Below are positions 61,827 through 64,000 of a stretch of DNA of 64,000 nucleotides, in pieces. Both the position numbers and the translations under genes were made by a program. Positions within the stretch are counted from its first letter, which is position 1, and the number at the start of each line of letters is the position of its first letter. The DNA comes from Struthidea cinerea (lineage: Eukaryota; Chordata; Aves; Passeriformes; Corcoracidae), in the NCBI GenBank assembly GCA_013397865.1, contig VZTI01002652.1, positions 255,662-319,661 on the forward strand. The letters are read 5' to 3'. Below the pieces are notes generated by a model. The model did not search any database and was not told the origin of the DNA. It saw nothing but the letters and a program-made list of their open reading frames with translations.

Positions 61827-64000
61827 CTAAAAATATATATATATATAAGTTCATTACATTTCCTAATATTTGCAGTGGAATATTCTACAAACAAGCCAAC
61901 CATACCACTAGCCTATGCAAAGGAAGGATTTGTACCCTCAACTTGACAAAGACTCACCATCTGTTACCTAATAACCAAAGCACTCAAGGAATTACAAAAA
62001 TTTTTGCATATCAGAATAGCCTTGTCAATTCTGGTTGGAAACTAGAACCTGTTAGAGGCATGTAAGACACAGAGTCTGCAGTATGCAATACGCCAACCAG
62101 GCAATTATTTATAGATTAAAAACTAGCTGACAGGAACAAAGTATTTTCCAGCATAAAACCTCCCAATTCTGCAATGCATTCTGCAATGCTCTTGTTTTCT
62201 GTATTATTTAAATGTTAGACTATCAAAGTCAAAGATCAACAAGCAGGAATTACAGGGGGAAACAAAAGGAAAATCAGAAGGTAGATGGAAGTCCTCAACA
62301 CATGCAAAGGAATGCAGTATTACATGGAGGTCCAAAGGTCAGAGAAAGAAGGAGCAGGATCAGCAATAAAAAGGGAACCAAGAATAACAGAGATCCTTGC
62401 AGAGGGGTGATGGCTCTGACAGAGCCCTGTCAATGGAGTAAAGCAGTGCTGCTGGCATCAGCAGGGAAAGTAAGGTGGAAGGAAATGGAAGAACAAAAGG
62501 AGTTTCTGATGAGGTCACCCTACATGAGTAGGCTGCAACATGATGTGCAGCTTCCTAATTTGTATTTAAATCACTTACGGCTGTTTAATGAGTCTGAAAG
62601 ATGATGTAGACAACTAAGTCTTCCGTATTTACACAAACAGCATTCTGTGTTTTTATCTTTTCAACTACTTGAACATTCGGTTTATCTTCAATTGGAAACA
62701 TTTCAGTTGCTTTATTTTAAATAAGATATTTCATGTCAAAGTCTTTATGCAGTATTGTAATAGCACATCCTTCAAGTACCACACAGTAAAATAGCCTCAA
62801 TTTTTTCCAACTAAGACACAAGTTGGTGCTTTTCAGTCCCACAGGACAACACAGCAGTTCAGAAAGGAATGATGCCATGAAAAAAAGCTTTTGAAGTTCT
62901 GTTTTTGTGAAAACTAGTTTGCAAAGTTTAACTGCCGCTATACCCATCAGCTAAACATACTAACCAACTCACCAACATAGTTTTTCCCTCGCTATTAATA
63001 AGTCAAAAGACACTTTCTTATAGGGCTCTTGGGTATCTCAAAATCTTCAGCATTCAAGCCCTAGACAGATCTTTCTGTTCCTGACATTTTGGCCACTCCT
63101 GGCCATGGAGCTAGCCTCTCTGGTAGGGAAAGTACTGGTTCTGCTATCTGGCTAATTCAAGTTGCCCTTGTTCCTGCAGGAAGGCAGATGACAGCAAGTG
63201 TGGTGTCAGCGCTCCTTTACCATGGGAACTGGTAACAGACCTTCTCTGATGGAAGAAAATCACACCAAGACATAAACAGCTGGTAAGGAAACATTCAGGA
63301 AATGCGTGGCAGAGTCTTCTTCTGAAAAATCAAACGGCAAGTGGCAGGTTGGAGATACCACATTTTGTTACTACACCCAAACACAGCTATATATACAGCT
63401 GGAGGACTCTTTTCCAACAACGCTGGAGAATTAAACAGTTTGAAACTGCAGCTGCCTTCTCTGCAGTTGTAACGCTACTTCTGAACTTGCCTAGTAAAAA
63501 TTTCTCCAATTTCTACATCCTTTAGATTGTAAACTCTCTGGGTTAAAAACTGCTTGTGTATTTACTGTATGCTGAGTGCAGAACAATCAGGAATCCTCTT
63601 TAAACTCTTGCTTCCTAAGTTGTTCTTGTATACTGCTTTCAAGGGTTTCTATAACAAACTGAACACTTCTCATATGCACAAAAAATATTTCTTACATTTA
63701 TGGACTGTGTAGTAAGGAGATACATATGTATTTTTTTAAAGCAGATTTGTTCAGCATCTCTTTCCTAGTATGTATGATGTATGCGATCTATACCTTAATG
63801 GGAAAGTATTGCTCTGAAAAAGCATAAGAAATTAATCACAACAGATTTGTCAGGAAAGTTTAAATTATTATTATTTTGCTATATAATAGCAGAATTTTCT
63901 AAGTGTATGCCAGTCTGAAAAGAAGCATTTCAGTTTACCAAGTAAACCATTTAATGAAGCAGGTCTAGCAGTATTTTGATTTATTAGCCTATTTGATAGT
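61827..64000 (-). other. TLK1 intron 1, incomplete
   Basis: Runs off the right edge. It has a purine-rich 130-codon plus-strand frame (62212-62604), antisense to TLK1, without a recognised product. No CpG island is seen, so the main promoter lies beyond the window. Confidence 0.75.
61833..61847. repeat. (AT)n run at exon 2 acceptor
   Basis: Seven AT units start 7 nt upstream of the exon 2 boundary on the sense strand, where a pyrimidine tract would be expected. Confidence 0.85.

Noticed and set aside
62212..62604. 130-codon plus-strand frame in intron 1
   Set aside because: Highly purine-rich, which suppresses stops; Lys/Arg/Glu-rich product without a known domain.
1..64000. CRISPR array, integron, prophage or toxin system
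   Set aside because: No regularly spaced repeats, no bacterial-type gene density or ribosome sites; the window is an intron-rich vertebrate locus.

Overview
The window is vertebrate nuclear DNA, almost certainly avian and possibly from a passerine. The only protein-coding gene that can be read is a 20-exon stretch of TLK1 (Tousled-like kinase 1) on the minus strand. The exons have clean GT-AG borders, and the introns carry CR1 LINE fragments. One short interspersed element combines a tRNA-Ile-like head with a CR1-like tail, an architecture known from songbird genomes. Background DNA is A+T-rich, and nothing bacterial, plasmid-like or phage-like is present.

Layout. Positions 1 to about 195 look like the 3' end of a plus-strand transcript with an AATAAA signal; synteny suggests GORASP2, which converges on TLK1 in other vertebrates, but no coding sequence is visible to prove it. 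Positions 196-19090 are intergenic: no recognisable coding exon, one degraded CR1 (about 16.8-17.0 kb), a weak retroviral pol-like remnant (about 8.5 kb), a hairpin/tandem repeat (about 7.15 kb) and a CpG-rich block (about 17.73-18.01 kb) that could be a promoter. From about 19.1 kb to the right edge lies TLK1, read right to left: a 3' UTR of about 1.55 kb, the stop codon at 20678-20680, and 20 coding exons up to the exon holding the start MDELHSLDPRR at 61821. Intron 1 runs off the right edge, so the promoter, the first exon and any longer N-terminus lie outside.

The 20 exons join in frame to 2148 nt, which is 715 residues plus stop. The protein has a Ser-rich N-terminus with a basic nuclear-localisation-type patch, a central coiled-coil region and a complete C-terminal kinase domain. 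The glycine loop, catalytic Lys, HYDLKPGN catalytic loop and DFG are all intact, and so is the C-terminal RRSNSS site. This is the nuclear kinase that phosphorylates ASF1 histone chaperones during S phase.

Intronic structure of note: the tRNA-Ile/CR1 SINE in intron 17; an uninterrupted 61-nt pyrimidine tract (sense strand) just before exon 18; an antisense-oriented CR1 fossil in intron 18; an assembly gap in intron 11 with near-identical poly-T flanks; and a G-free A/C tract of about 217 nt in intron 3. I found no CRISPR array, operon or gene cluster that could be a new multi-gene system. The most checkable leads are the CpG island, the SINE, the exon 18 pyrimidine tract and the gap duplication.
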